64,000 nt of DNA, taken from the NCBI GenBank assembly GCA_010405405.1, contig MU004237.1, positions 228,014 through 292,013 on the forward strand, given 5' to 3'. Below, one piece after another: positions 54,826 to 64,000 of the stretch. This stretch comes from Microthyrium microscopicum. Taxonomy: Eukaryota > Ascomycota > Dothideomycetes > Microthyriales > Microthyriaceae. Both the position numbers and the translations under genes were made by a program. Under the pieces are notes generated by a model. The model had not been told where the DNA came from, searched no databases, and was given only the letters and a program-made list of their open reading frames with translations. The stretch's first letter is position 1. Each line of letters starts with the position of its first letter.

Positions 54826-56140
54826 TTGAGATCAACCAAAATACAATAATTAATATATCTACCACTTCTTCGACTTAATTCGTTCTCCTTTAAGCTTAAT
54901 TACTTGCCTACATCGCCATGGCATCTCACCAATCCGTTGACGAATTTATGACATTATTACTCGTCGCCATTTAGCTAAAATAGTAGCCCAAAAGTCCTCC
55001 GCAGTTTTAAACCTTCTGCCACGAAGTCTACCCTTTATGATATTCCAAACAGCCTCTATAGGATTAAGATTAAGTAATTAAGCATAATAACGAAGTAATT
55101 AAAGCCGTTCACGTTATTTTAAAGCTAAAACAACGTTATTTTTGGACCTTATTCTATAACTTAGATCGTTATCCTCTTAGAACTAAATCTGCTTCTTATA
55201 ATAGCTTTTAAAATAACGGATCTCTTCAAGGTACTTTAAAAGAACCTCCTCAACATAAAACTTCTACGTTATAAAGTTTCCTAAAGGTTTAACTTCAGCG
55301 GGATAAAGAAGCTTAGATTCATAATCTTTAAAGCATTCTTAAAACTCCTAATTAGTTTCCCGCTTTCTACGCCTTAGTTTAGGTAGTAAACGTAGTTTAG
55401 GAACCGCAGAATCTATTAGATCGTTATAAAACATAAATGCCCCCTTTTAACGATAAGATATGCCTCTAGCGATATAAAATATAATATTTAGATCCAAAGA
55501 ATTAATTTCTTAAGGCAGCAAAGCATTCTCAAAATAGCCATCTCGTCTCATCTCATAATCTTGAAAGTTTACTAAGTTAAGAGAGTTCAAATAAACCTCA
55601 TCCGTCTAGTAAACATTAGCCTAGAAGCCGTTAACCGTTTTGGCTTTATATTCTTCCCCAAAAGCGACCCAAATTTCCTTATTTTTAGGTGAGATTCTCT
55701 TTAAAGTTCGACGTTTTTAACAGTATATTCTAGCCTTTAAAAATCGATATTGTATTTATCTTTTATTAATATTAAAATCTATAGCTTCATAAGGAACATT
55801 ATAATTATAATTCTAAGGGTCAGCCACAGCCTAAATATCCTTCTCTTAGACCTTAAGAATACCTCCTATCTTCATAGATTATAGCCTTATTCTTCGAATC
55901 GATTCTTCACCTCTCTTATCGAAATCCGAAGCCTATTAGCGGCCTATAAATAAAAGTATCTTAATGCCTTTAGAACGGCAGATTTCGTTAAAGGAAGAAA
56001 AGTTTTCTTTAGTTTTATAAGCTTTAATAAAACGAGCTTTTCGAATAGTATCGTATTCTTATCTTTTAGGCTTCGTAGGGGTCATAGTTGTTAAGTAATT
56101 AATGTTTAATTATTATCTAGGACTTTGGTAGAGAGCAAAA

Positions 56141-56184
56141 AATCAGGGGTGTGGCCCCTGCGCCGTGAGCGCCTGCACCTACTG
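56141..56184. repeat. Right terminal inverted repeat
   Basis: Reverse-complement partner of 54782-54825, ending gcacctactg. The GC-rich terminal repeats escaped most of the AT drift seen inside. Confidence 0.85.
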
Positions 56185-56825
56185 TGCTCCCTTCAGTTGG
56201 ATCTTGGATCTGGACCCCAGGTTACTCCTTGCCGTACTACTTCAACCAATCTCGCCCTCTCTCTATATTGATGCCAGTCTCGCCAGTGCACAGTCCTCGC
56301 CTTAACCATACCAGGTCCCAAAATTGTTGTTAAAAGCCTTTCAGCTTCGTGCTTAGATGGATTCTACACGTCCACAAGTAGACATGTCTCCCTTAATGTC
56401 GCGCTTGCTCAGGAGGCAGCGACCGTTGCTTAACTGGGCCTGTTGAGGACATTTAAAAGAAGTCGCCCTTTCACCAAATTCAGAAACATACCAGGAAAGA
56501 CTATGTCTACACACTAGTTTTTATCCTCGCCCTTTCCTACTCGAGCAGATACTTGTTGAGCAGCTGCGCAGTAACATCTATTCCAAATCCGGCCCACGAT
56601 TCCTAGATAACTTCAGTCACTGAACGATTTCTGGCCTGCCAATCATTTCTGTCCCATTACAGTCTGGAGAACAAGTACTGTATAGGTACAGCTTGGTTGC
56701 TACAGCCTTTATTCCGCATAATTCAGAGCAGCAACCGTTCAACTTCGCGTCACCCCTTTGGCAGAGTCCTTGATTTTACTCCAACAACGTACTTCTACAA
56801 GCGTCTGTTGACCTCCTTCTCAACC
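56185..56825. other. Intergenic upstream of GH16 gene
   Basis: About 640 bp between the transposon and the GH16 start. An in-frame upstream extension of the GH16 ORF (to 56697) is treated as leader because it would bury the signal peptide. Confidence 0.4.
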
Positions 56826-57968
56826 ATGTATCTTCTGGCTCTCTTCTCCCTCTGGGTCTCTGTTGCTACAGGCCAAAGCTTCCATGATAACAATGCCAAT
56901 TGTCAATGCTATCAAGTAGTGTCCAATACAACCCCAACCTTCTTCTCCAACTACCGCCTCTGGGATTTCCGATACTTTGCGAATGATACATCTAGCTTTC
57001 CTGATGCTCCTGATCCTTCAGTCAGTCTAGGCTCTGAGGGTACTCTTCAATCTCTTCTACAGGCTCCATCATTCACAGCCGATTGGAATGTTCAAACTTG
57101 GGGTACTACACCCACTACCGAAAGTCCAATCATCAAACGCAATTCCTATTCCAACGTGTTCTTTCGAGCTACCAACAACACTGACCTGGGAGAATCGAAT
57201 CCAGCAGCCCGCACCTTCTTGACGTTTCGTACCATTCGCAACGCCGCCTTTCAAAGCGCTGCTGAGATTGAGAACCTGCAAAAGAACATTATGTACGCAT
57301 CCGTACGCTTTCGTGCTCGCGTCCGAGGAGACGCTGGTGCATGTGCCGGAATGTTCACCGTCTTTGATAACAACAATGAGGCAGACATTGAGGTTCTCAC
57401 CAAGGATAAAAAGACCACATATCACTATACCAATCAACCTGATGTCAAAAATGGCAACGATGTTCCGGGAGCGAGCTTGCAAAAAGACAATCTGTTAAAT
57501 TGGACCGACTGGCATACTCATCGTATCGATTGGCTTCCTGGAATCGTCCGTTCGTACCTCGACGACAAGTTGGTTGCTGAGAACACGATCAACGTTCCCA
57601 AGAAACCTAGCTACATCGACATGAACATGTGGTCTGACGGCGGAGTCTGGAGTGGCACTATGGCTCCTGGAGACGAGGCCGAACTCCACGTGGCATGGGT
57701 TCAAGCCGCTTTCAACACCTCGGGCGCCAACATTCTCAAGCGCAAGGACGACCGTCTGTTCCAACCTGAGAAATGGGGATCCAACGATCACATTCTGAAG
57801 AAACGAGCCAACTCTTGCACCAAAGTTTGCATTATAGATAATGTTGCTCAAACTGGCGTGCCCCAAATGTTAGCATCCGTGTCAGCCGTAAGTCGAAGGG
57901 AACACAACATATCGAGCGTTGGGATTGCCTTTGTTTTTGCCATGACCGTTTTCATACTAATTTCTTAA
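56826..57968 (+). CDS. GH16-family secreted glycosidase, likely GPI-anchored
   Basis: A 380-residue intronless protein. Signal peptide MYLLALFSLWVSVATGQ. The GH16 active-site motif is NEADIEVLT with E185, D187 and E189, fitting ExDxE. LNWTDWHTHRIDWLPGIVRS and YIDMNMWSDGGVWSGTM provide the strands around the cleft. The C-terminus (SSVGIAFVFAMTVFILIS) looks like a GPI signal or membrane anchor. GH16 enzymes cut or re-link beta-glucans; exact substrate unknown. This type lacks the DEIDWE form of the CRH enzyme at 34849. ATG at 56826 is chosen because it opens the signal peptide. Confidence 0.87.
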   Translation: MYLLALFSLWVSVATGQSFHDNNANCQCYQVVSNTTPTFFSNYRLWDFRYFANDTSSFPDAPDPSVSLGSEGTLQSLLQAPSFTADWNVQTWGTTPTTESPIIKRNSYSNVFFRATNNTDLGESNPAARTFLTFRTIRNAAFQSAAEIENLQKNIMYASVRFRARVRGDAGACAGMFTVFDNNNEADIEVLTKDKKTTYHYTNQPDVKNGNDVPGASLQKDNLLNWTDWHTHRIDWLPGIVRSYLDDKLVAENTINVPKKPSYIDMNMWSDGGVWSGTMAPGDEAELHVAWVQAAFNTSGANILKRKDDRLFQPEKWGSNDHILKKRANSCTKVCIIDNVAQTGVPQMLASVSAVSRREHNISSVGIAFVFAMTVFILIS

Positions 57969-58617
57969 TTAATGTGTAGTGAGATACGTCCTGTCCATTC
58001 TTCGAGCCGAACGAGATTTCCATCATCGCGATGTAGCCAAACCGTTTGCAACCGAGTACTAACTACCTCCCCCAAAATGTCTACTTCCAGAATGTAAATA
58101 GCCAAATTAATCAATCTACTATTGATCCGACTGGTCCGTTGATCTTCTGACAAGGCCTTTATTGGGAACTCTTGGTACCTTAGAAGTTCAGAAATGGTCT
58201 AAATTGCGATTGTACTGCGTCACGGCCTCCAGCCCTGACCACTATTTTGGACGAATGGCCTCATGTTGAACCACCAGCTATTAATCTCAATCTATTAATA
58301 CGTAGCAAGCTCTTAACTTGAGCATGAGCAGCGGTCCTTGATTAACGCGTGTTGCGAAACTTTAGTATGATCCATCGTGGAGCTCCATGGCATCCTCTTA
58401 CTATACATCGACAGGTCCCATGAGGCTCAGTGCTGCTGTTATACAAACAAGACGATAGTGAGCTGTCCTTCTAATTGACTCCTTGCAGGAGCAACAAAGA
58501 TGCCAGAGCTACGAAAAACATGAAATTACAACGCTGTCGCTGATAATTTACTCGTTAAAATTACATTCACCTACCCACTGAACAAATGCGTTCCTCCACG
58601 ATTTCTAGATCAACATC
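57969..58617. other. Intergenic, GH16 / secreted protein
   Basis: About 650 bp; nothing recognised. Confidence 0.4.
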
Positions 58618-59840
58618 ATGCTGCGCCCTCCCAGCTTCGCTCTTCTCACGATCTTCACGGCCATTGAAGCTCAACTCAACGCCATACCGATCCCTTCTCT
58701 CGCTCCATACATTGGCATCCGCCTCCCAAATTGGACTCTCCGCAACTTGACCTTAACATATCCCTTCCAAGGACCCGGCTCCGTACTGCCAGCCGAGCTG
58801 TACGCACATAATGCCAGCATCGACTTTTCTATAACACAACAATCTCCGTTCCCATCAAGTCTACGTAGTCCACCTGCCCACATCGTACACTGCAATGGTA
58901 CCTGGGAGCCCGGTTACCCTCCCCTAGACTTCCTACGATGTAACGATGGCAGCAGCTGGCGCGTAAACCCCGACACCAATTACGAAGAGAAGGATTTCTG
59001 GATCGATGTGATCCAGCCCAGTTACGTGCGGTAATATACCTACCACAAAAACCTACACATCCACAGAATCACTGATATTTGTAACTCCACAGACCGAATA
59101 ATAGCGCCGAAAGCATCGGCGTAATACAAATCGCGCTCGCCCCAATCCACATTGAAGAAAAAGCCATGCTATGCTTCACCATCCGCCTTGCCAACACCGT
59201 CGACACATGCTCCATTGATGCGCTCCCTCTCATCGTCAACGCTACCCATGACCCAACCAACAACGCCAATGGTAACGCCACCGACTCGAGCCGCAAGTCC
59301 GATCTTGTGCGTAATATTCCTTGGGAAGACCGCGGAATCCACATCAATGTGACGAGCATCGCGTCAACGCCTCCACCAAAAGCAGCTGGCAAGAGCGGGC
59401 GTGTACAAGATCTGGGCAATTCGCTAGACATGCGTGTAGGCGAGCGCGGGAAGACGGTCAAGTGTGAAGTGAACTTGACGCCAGGAAGGGCGTTTCCGGA
59501 CGCGCGGGATCCGACGAAGTGTGAGGGGAATGAGTATAGCTGGTATGTGTCGCGAGGAGGCATGAATGTGAAGAACGTGACGGTCAATGCAGCGGTACGG
59601 GTATTGAGGAAATTCAGCTCGTCCATTGACATGTCTTTTCTATCGAGGCCGAATTGGACGGTGGGATATGAGTTGCAATACGAAGCGTTTGGGCTAGCAG
59701 ATCGAGCGGATGAGTTTGAGTGGAAGTGTGATAAGTTCGACTATTGCTTAGGCAAGAGTTTGGAGACTGTCCAGACGAATGAGGTGAAGGCGCCTCATTT
59801 ATACCATGTTGATTGGAGAAAAAGCTCGCTGATGCTTTGA
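58618..59840 (+). CDS. Secreted protein of unknown function
   Basis: Two exons (58618-59030, 59093-59840) around a 62-bp GT-AG intron, 386 residues. A hydrophobic start (MLRPPSFALLTIFTAIEAQ) acts as a signal peptide. The mature chain has about ten N-glycosylation sequons and paired cysteines (HCNGTWEPGYPPLDFLRCND; DEFEWKCDKFDYC). No catalytic motif is visible and I do not recognise the family. Its Cys and sequon pattern fits an extracellular protein such as a wall component or an effector-like protein; that is inference. Confidence 0.7.
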
Positions 59841-60037
59841 TGTGAGCGTATATCAAAACTGAGCCAGAAGATGTATATATGGTTCGATTAATGCCAAAAT
59901 ATCTACTACCAATTCCTCTTGTGAAATGTTGACACAAGTTTAATATGCTGAACAGGTTCTATGATCTATAATGTACAACTATCAACCTCTTTTGGTCTCA
60001 TACTCCAGTGACTGTACCGTAAAAACGTTGAAATTGT

Positions 60038-60930
60038 TCATGCAGCACAACCAGTCTGTCTCGTTCTTACCACACTGCTCAGTTCTGACCCCAATGACTT
60101 TGCATACCTCAGCCATTGCTATAAAGGTTAGTGAAAATCTTCGCAGATAAAAACAAACTACCCAAAGGTCAAAAACTTACATCAACTTGAGGATCAGGAA
60201 CATGCTGTTCGCGACTGAGAATCGTGAGCGCTTCAAAGTGTGCCGTCTGGACAATCATATAATTCTTCTCATAGACTAGAAAACAGACCTCACAGTTAGC
60301 CATATTGAAGCCGAAACGGGCACCCACGCGGCACGGAGATTTGGTCCTACCTTGTACAATATAATTCGGACCGGGACAAGCCCCAGTTTTTTCCGATACT
60401 CCGTCAAGTGTCACTCTCAGCGCACCCTTTTCGCCGTATACTGGATTGACCGGAGAAGCCGAGCCTAGTACCTCAGTGGGCTGGCCATATCTTTTGCAAT
60501 TATTTTTTACGCCTATCGTGCCATTGGCCTAGACAAGAAAGAGGTATGTCAGTTTTGGGCCCTGAGAGATATGGATTCGTAAAGGGAGAGACGTACGTTT
60601 TTGGTGTAGTCGGCCTTGACACATGTGCAGCCAAAGTTGTATAGCGTTTCTGTTCCTGCTTGTTGGTACCATTTTCCGAGGAACTCATTTGGTTTGAAGC
60701 GACCGTCTGGTTTGGGGTAGACGCAAGTACTGCCAGTAGCGTTAGCGATTGTTTTCACTCGCGTAGAACCTTCAGAGAACTGGAGGCAGCACTCACCCGT
60801 CCCATATCGTTTCGACCGCATCCTCTGATATTAGTAGGTCATTGTGTTGGTTGACCAGTTCGGATGGCGAAGGAGATGGCAAAGCAGACACTGCCAGCAA
60901 CGACGAGAGCAACACCACAAACTTGTACAT
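60038..60930 (-). CDS. Secreted lipocalin-like protein
   Basis: Five exons (60930-60797, 60729-60597, 60528-60351, 60275-60181, 60118-60038), 206 residues; all GT-AG and in phase. Signal peptide MYKFVVLLSSLLAVSALP. The lipocalin start motif is FKPNEFLGKWYQQAGTET (G-x-W). LYNFGCTCVKADY, then NGTIGVKNNCKRYG give strands B-D, and NYMIVQTAHFEALTILSRE and QWLRYAKSLG the C-terminal strand-helix. An RTRQTGC tail closes the fold, probably by disulfide. Lipocalins bind small hydrophobic ligands in a beta-barrel; the fungal ligand is unknown. Confidence 0.85.
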
Positions 60931-61882
60931 TATGGGCGATGAGAACGGCAATTCGAGGATATAGAAAAGACAAGAACAAACCGCAATCGCAAAAAGCCGC
61001 TAGAAGATAACTTTTTTCTGTGTTCTGACAGGCGGGTACCTTTTTTAATAAGTAAACTCTATATGTACTAATTTCTCCATAACGCGCAAACGTGCTCGCG
61101 TGCCTCACGATCCTCAGGTCACTTTTATTAAACAGACGCACTATTTCAGACGAAAAAGACAACGTGTTTGGTATCTAGAACGGAGCTATATATACCAAGA
61201 CCTATATATCTTAGTGTCTTAGATGAATATTGTACCATAATTTCAGGGTAGAGTGATTACGGATAAGAGTCTAATTTCTAGGCGGAGTTGTTTCCATTCT
61301 TCTTATGTAGACTAGTATCTATCAAGTCTGGGGTGTGCCCTAGGCACGGAGGTGAACTGGTGGACGAAATTTGACTATATTTATGAAGTTGAGGTAGTGC
61401 ACAGAGCCTCTTTGTGGTATTGGCCAAGGGATCTAGATTTCTCGGTTTCTGGCAGCCGGATAATACGTCCGGATGACAGTTCAGGGATTCGAAAGGGTTA
61501 GATTCATAGTTAAACAGATGAGATTCGTGAGAGTGGTACGTGGTAAGTCCATGTATTGCCAAGGATATATATCACATCCACATCCCACGCCTTCTAAAAG
61601 AACCGAATGCCTATCACCAAATCTTAACTTCGTAATGCGTATGCCCAACTGACCAGATTTCTGGTCGAAATTTCCGCTGTCTACGCAAGATGTCCAGGAT
61701 ACACCATGATTTTTGTATCACTGATCACAGACACACTGACTGTGCATATTTCGACCATCTGAAACGCGTTGATTGATTGCCATGTCATTATTTCGTACCG
61801 GGGTATCATAAGTTTTGAATATCATGTTCACATCACACCACTCTCGCTAGCTCTTCCTTTCAGCTTCTTTTCAGATTTTCTT
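60931..61882. other. Intergenic, lipocalin / DAD3
   Basis: About 950 bp. A minus-strand ORF at 61278-61562 is not protein-like. AT-rich region 61170-61290. No feature recognised. Confidence 0.4.
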
Positions 61883-62250
61883 TCATTCTCCTCCACCATT
61901 GCGATCCTCCAAATTCAGCACGATCGAATATACGCTTGCTTTGAGTAGTGTAAACACCAGACTAGTCTTTCGCTCGAGGCCACGTAGACTGTCTAATATC
62001 GCGGGAGAAGGATTGGCTGCGAGTTCGCCGAGAATATCTGAGAGCTGCGAAATCGGTATTAGTGATCATACTATGGGGACCGAGACCTGCATAACAGACG
62101 AGGACATAGTGTTGCGAGCTGAGGCTAAGGAATCCTAATTACATTGTTGAGGTTACCGAGCAGCCGAGCATATTCGTCTAGGACTTCTTGTTCGAGAGGG
62201 GTGAGTGTCTCGTCAGGCAAGAGGGAGGATGATTGGGCGGAGGTGGACAT
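61883..62250 (-). CDS. dad3: DASH complex subunit DAD3
   Basis: Two exons (62250-62143, 62044-61883), 89 residues. DASH/Dam1 is the fungal ring complex coupling kinetochores to spindle microtubules; DAD3 is one of its small helical subunits. Exon 1 ends with LTPLEQEVLDEYARLLGNLN and exon 2 carries LRGLERKTSLVFTLLKASVY, both typical of DAD3. The intron (98 bp) lies directly after the conserved LGNLN turn. Length fits the family (about 90). Confidence 0.85.
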
Positions 62251-63010
62251 GATGAATATGAGATTTGGAGAGCTTAGGGAGGCTTGAGATTGGTATCTTG
62301 ATCTAGTCTGTATGTTATAAACATATGATTGTCAATGGAAGTTGGAGTTGGGAATGATTGAAGTGAAGACGCGTCGCGATCGCAACTGGTTAACTAGCGC
62401 ATTGATTCGATGCCAAGACTTTCCTCAGCCTTATGGATAAACCTCAACGTTTGCACAGCAAATATAGTTGCCCCCACCAGTTCTGCTCCGTTCAGAATCT
62501 AATCGGCAAAACTTTGATACCTTTGGGTGGTCTATCCACAAGGCAACCGGTTCAGTTCGCATTGCAATGCAACTTCAGCGTCACTCAAGCACTTGATATT
62601 TCCAAACATCAACCATATCAGACTTCACATAATACATCACAGCACCAACAAATCAACCACCAAATCGTAATTCATAAAACTAATCGCACAAGGCTCACAG
62701 CCCAACAGCAAGAGTAACCCTCTCTCGCTTTAAGCATCTTTCAAACAAATCTAAGTGAGCCAGAGCCCGCTACTCCTAACAAGGAGTGTGATAATGGCAC
62801 AAAACCAAACCAAGAGCCCCACAGCGCCATTCGCCTAGACAAGTACCGCTTTTTTCGCCAACGCATTGAAGATAGTGAACACAAAAGCTGAACAAAGTAA
62901 AACAAAGTAAACGGAGCGACCCAGGTAATAAGGTTAGATAAAAAACGCCATATATGCCAAGTCAATGCAACAAACAGGCTTAGCCCACGACTCCATCCAG
63001 CATGACTGGT
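62251..63010. other. Intergenic, DAD3 / AGC kinase
   Basis: About 760 bp. A Gln/His-rich plus-strand frame (62433-62717) ends in QQQ and looks like chance low complexity. The right part is the kinase 3' UTR. Confidence 0.4.
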
Positions 63011-64000
63011 CTATCTTGCTCTCCCTACCATACTCGCATCATGCGCCCGATACGTATCCTCATCATCATGATGTAGCGTAACACTGTTAAACTCCTCAAA
63101 TGGATCCGCTGTTTCCTCGCCCGGTGTTCTTAGACCTGAATCTAGTGGGACGCCCTTTGCCGCCTTGAGATTCGAGCCCAGTGAGCTCATGTCCACGCTG
63201 GCGGATTCCTTGACGTTGCGAAAATTTACGGTATCAATGCCGGTGCGGCCTTGATGTGGAATGATGGGTGGTTTGGAGTGGCGGAGGAGGGCCCAGGAGG
63301 TTGTGCGGAAGAAGGGGTGGGCTTTGATGTCTGATGCGCCGGCGCGGGAGCCGATGCGGCGGAGTTCGTCTTTTGTGAGGAGTTTTTTGATGATTTGTTT
63401 GCAGAGACTGAACAGATGTGGTAAGTATGGTGGATGAATGTAAAGGGAGTGGAAAGATGACTGCTTACTTTGATACTTGAGGATAGCCGGCGCCTTCAGG
63501 AAAGGGGACCTCGTCACGGAGAATGTTGGCGAACGTTGCGTTGCGGTTCTTGCCTTTGAAGGGAGTGGTTCCATACAGCATCTCGTATATGAGGATTCCT
63601 AATGTCCACCAGTCGACGGCACTTGTGTGTCCGCATCCTTTGATTACTTCTGGAGCAATGTATTCTTCTGTACCTACAAAAGAGTTTGTCCGGAAGTCGG
63701 CGATACATGATTTGGTGTCGATTGCGGGTAGATTGCTTGTCGAAGATCCGTTGCGGCCAAGAATCATGGTTGGTGCTCCTCCAGTATCTGATTGTTTTGA
63801 GAGATCGAAATCAGACAACATTATATGGCCGGACTGATGTAGTAAGATGTCTGAAAATGTCAGTATATAGATATCTGAGAGAAGTGGTATAACACACTTT
63901 CTGGCTTGAGATCACGATATATGAATCCCATGAGATGTAGATATTCTAGTGCTGCCGTGACTTCTGCGGCATAAAATCTTGCGGCGTCTTCATCAACACA
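63011..64000 (-). CDS. AGC kinase, NRC-2/KIN82/FPK type (3' part)
   Basis: C-terminal part only; the gene runs off the right edge. Exons seen: 64000-63899 or so (ends 63898), 63850-63469 and 63407-63011. The catalytic loop YRDLKPENILL is split by the first intron, DFDLSKQ is the DFG-equivalent, a family-type insert follows, then the activation segment [13 protein letters not shown] and [34 protein letters not shown] is the C-lobe/tail of the Neurospora NRC-2, yeast Fpk1/Kin82 group, which phosphorylates lipid flippases and acts in polarity. The C-terminal tail ends GRAR. Group assignment is good, exact ortholog inferred. Confidence 0.85.

Larger units (their letters stand above)
54782..56184 (-). 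mobile_element. RIP-decayed Tc1/mariner-type transposon
   Basis: A 1.4-kb AT-rich island bounded by imperfect inverted repeats. On the minus strand an ATG at 56085 opens a decayed transposase: IRKARFIKAYKTKENF, then stops, and at the other end a LIEAVWNIIKGRLRGRRF block (about 55070-55010) that corresponds to the (D)NPIE-x-xW-x-IK-x-RL part of mariner transposases. Many in-frame TAA/TAG stops and strong T/A bias fit C-to-T mutation by RIP; the flanks are not AT-biased. A TA lies just inside each end (cagTAg / cTActg), so target duplication is plausible but masked by a local palindrome. Non-autonomous now. It separates the SUZ gene from the GH16 gene. Confidence 0.85.

Noticed and set aside
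61278-61562. 94-codon minus-strand ORF between lipocalin and DAD3
   Set aside because: No motif, AT-rich flank, overlaps nothing conserved.
1-64000. CRISPR array
   Set aside because: No regularly spaced repeats with unique spacers; the genome is eukaryotic and the only tandem repeats are the coding 96-bp units and the small intronic and promoter repeats.

Overview
This window is nuclear DNA of a filamentous ascomycete (Pezizomycotina; Leotiomycetes would fit but is not proven). Genes are split by short introns of mostly 45-75 bp with GTRNGT donors and CTAAY branch sites. There is a CRH-type cell-wall transglycosylase, a HET-domain relic, a CorA-like channel of the expanded fungal type, two UstYa-family oxidases, and one AT-rich transposon whose decay looks like RIP. 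I found no tRNA, rRNA or CRISPR. Gene models below were built by hand from splice signals and reading-frame continuity.

Left part (0-7.8 kb): a Qc-SNARE (Syn8-like), then the most interesting locus, 1.96-6.27 kb. A 116-residue secreted protein carries three near-identical 32-residue repeats. Next come two UstYa/DUF3328 genes with intact HxxHC and HCxDxxR motifs, flanking a GNAT acetyltransferase. This is the layout of a compact fungal RiPP (dikaritin-type) cluster. The repeats resemble no core peptide I know, and a decayed fourth repeat lies just past the stop codon.

7.8-25 kb: a Kap114/importin-9 karyopherin and a REV7 HORMA protein. A long gene-poor stretch (13.1-20.4 and 21.7-24.1 kb) surrounds a single conserved fungal protein of unknown function. 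A secreted SMP-30/NHL-like beta-propeller follows.

25.8-43 kb: a CorA-like membrane protein, a patatin/DUF3336 lipase-like protein whose nucleophile serine is replaced by alanine, the mRNA-export factor GLE1, a 5'-truncated HET-domain relic, a GPI-anchored CRH glycosidase (GH16), and a 1274-residue secreted subtilisin with a very long Ser/Thr-rich N-terminal region.

44-64 kb: mostly housekeeping genes: eIF3h, CK2 beta (with an unidentified ORF inside its first intron), TIM54, a second GNAT, a SUZ-domain protein, the DASH subunit DAD3 and the 3' half of a NRC-2/KIN82-type AGC kinase cut by the window edge. Between them lie a frameshifted P-loop kinase and an intact paralog, a Tc1/mariner-type element with about 44-bp terminal inverted repeats, a GH16 protein, a lipocalin and two hypothetical proteins.
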